Of a stretch of DNA of 64,000 nucleotides, positions 63,086 to 64,000 are shown piece by piece. The position numbers were made by a program, and so were the translations under genes. Origin of the DNA: Streptomyces alanosinicus (lineage in GTDB: Bacteria; Actinomycetota; Actinomycetes; Streptomycetales; Streptomycetaceae); assembly GCF_014650595.1 (NCBI RefSeq), contig NZ_BMVG01000006.1:310001-374000 (forward strand), read 5' to 3'. Numbering within the stretch: the first letter of the stretch is position 1; every line of letters begins with the position of its first letter. The notes under the pieces are model-generated. The model had not been told where the DNA came from and ran no database searches. It saw nothing but the letters and a program-made list of their open reading frames with translations.

Positions 63086-64000
63086 GTGCAGCTGCTGCCC
63101 GATCCCGTGCGCCGTGTCGCGGCCTGGTGTGCCGTGCTGCTGCTCGTCGCCGGGGTGGGCTGGGTCGGCGTGCGGCTGTGCGGCGAGTTCCGTACGGCCG
63201 TCACACCGGTGCTGCTCGCCCTGCTCGGGACCGCCCTGCTCGGCCCGCTGTACCGGCGGCTGGTGCGGGCCGGCGTGCAGGCGTCGGTGGCGGCCGGGCT
63301 CACCTGTGTCGCGGTCGTCGCCGTGGTCGGCGGCGCCGTGTACATCGTCGTCGCCGCGCTCATCGACACCGGCGACCAGATCATCGCCTCGCTGCGGGAC
63401 GCCGCCAGGTCCGTCTCCCAGCACTTCGGGGCCGCCGGCACCGGTCTGGACGACCTCGCCGCCAACTCCCGCAAGCTGCTGAGCAGGTTCGGCGGTACGG
63501 CCGCGTCCAATGTCATCAGCGGGGTCAGTGTCGCCGCCGAGAGCATCGCCATGGCCGTACTGGCCCTGCTGCTCGTCTTCTTCTTCCTGCGGGACTCCCA
63601 CCGGGCCGTCGAGACCCTCCGCTCGATCGCGCCCGGCGACACCGCCGACACTCTGGAGGCGATGGCCCGGCGGGCCTTCGAGGCGGTGGAGGGGTTCATG
63701 CGCGGGACGACCGTCATCGCGCTCATCGACGCCGTGTGCATCACCGTCGGCCTGCTGATCCTTCAGGTGCCCGGAGCGGTCGGGCTCGGCGCGCTCGTCT
63801 TCGTCGGCGCCTACATCCCCTACCTCGGCGCCTTCATCTCCGGCGCGGTGGCCGTCCTCGTCGCCCTCGCCGACCGCGGCTTCGTCATCGCGCTGTGGGC
63901 GCTCGGGGTGGTGCTCGCCGTGCAGGTGCTGGAGGGGCATGTGCTGCAGCCGGTCATCCAGAGCCGGACCGTGCAGATGCATCCGGCCGTGGTGATGCTC
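63086..64000 (+). CDS. AI-2E family transporter, N-terminal part (runs off the right edge)
   Basis: From GTG 63086 the 305 visible codons give a PerM/AI-2E-type integral membrane protein. Two N-terminal helices are followed by a long soluble helical loop (TGDQIIASLRDAARSVSQHFGAAGTGLDDLAANSRKLL). Helices with LALLLVFFFLRD and IALIDAVCITVGLLILQVPGAVGLGALVFVGAYIPYLGAFISGAVAVLVALAD come next. The conserved C-terminal part is reached at VLEGHVLQPVIQSRTVQMHPAVVML. Substrates vary across the family and are not predictable here. Confidence 0.87.
   Translation, partial: MQLLPDPVRRVAAWCAVLLLVAGVGWVGVRLCGEFRTAVTPVLLALLGTALLGPLYRRLVRAGVQASVAAGLTCVAVVAVVGGAVYIVVAALIDTGDQIIASLRDAARSVSQHFGAAGTGLDDLAANSRKLLSRFGGTAASNVISGVSVAAESIAMAVLALLLVFFFLRDSHRAVETLRSIAPGDTADTLEAMARRAFEAVEGFMRGTTVIALIDAVCITVGLLILQVPGAVGLGALVFVGAYIPYLGAFISGAVAVLVALADRGFVIALWALGVVLAVQVLEGHVLQPVIQSRTVQMHPAVVML

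Overview
The window reads as chromosomal DNA of a Streptomyces species. It has very high G+C, dense operons with ATGA/GTGA stop-start overlaps, many GTG starts, MoeA and two branched-chain keto-acid dehydrogenase operons, a Bpa proteasome activator and PASTA-type kinases. From memory (not searched), the order pirin - acyl-CoA dehydrogenase - DacA - GntR - bkd - response regulator - two kinases - bkd resembles the S. coelicolor SCO3798-SCO3832 neighbourhood, on the oriC-proximal side of the chromosome. A perfect parS site (18249-18262) and three perfect DnaA-box words fit an oriC-near position.

Left part (1-18.2 kb): a phenylacetate catabolism locus. paaABCDE runs leftward (4291 to 600), followed by a partial acyl-CoA dehydrogenase behind a KstR-like box. 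After a DUF5819-HTTM gene pair and a SpoU rRNA methyltransferase come paaN (leftward) and paaH-paaR (rightward). Next are an Lrp/AsnC regulator and the first bkdABC operon, then a MobA-like/DUF6457 fusion and moeA. Matching palindromes (ACCG-N6-CGGT) lie before paaA, between paaN and paaH, and, with one central change, before bkdA. This suggests one TetR regulator (PaaR) may connect phenylacetyl-CoA and branched-chain acyl-CoA metabolism.

Middle (18.67-30.04 kb): an 11.37-kb actinomycete integrative and conjugative element (AICE) sits inside a potassium-channel gene. The channel's pore half (18256-18668) and RCK/TrkA half (30039-30723) rejoin in frame across an 8-bp repeat, CGCTGGAG. The element carries a large serine integrase, a RepSA-like initiator (apparently frameshifted at its start), an FtsK-type Tra, small transfer genes, a GntR/HutC regulator, an XRE-TPR regulator, an HATPase protein, a block of three large hairpins and cargo that includes a cytoplasmic Ig-like protein.

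Right part (30-64 kb): quinone oxidoreductase, a secreted Pro-rich protein, Bpa, two divergent membrane Ser/Thr kinases, a phosphotransferase, a LuxR-type response regulator, the second bkdABC operon, a short BRO-N protein and MurJ. These are followed by a secreted protein, a DUF1648/YtrA-type GntR pair, DacA, a GntR/FCD-MFS pair, a mycothiol-dependent enzyme, a nitrilase, a GlxA-type AraC regulator, a cupin, an RTX-repeat secreted protein, an NHL-thioredoxin protein, an M18 aminopeptidase, a large acyl-CoA dehydrogenase and SseB. A pirin gene has lost its N-terminal coding part, which in S. coelicolor contains the phiC31 attB site, and has a 220-bp MITE-like element at its stop codon. A small secreted protein and a partial AI-2E transporter close the window. 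No tRNA, rRNA or CRISPR was seen.
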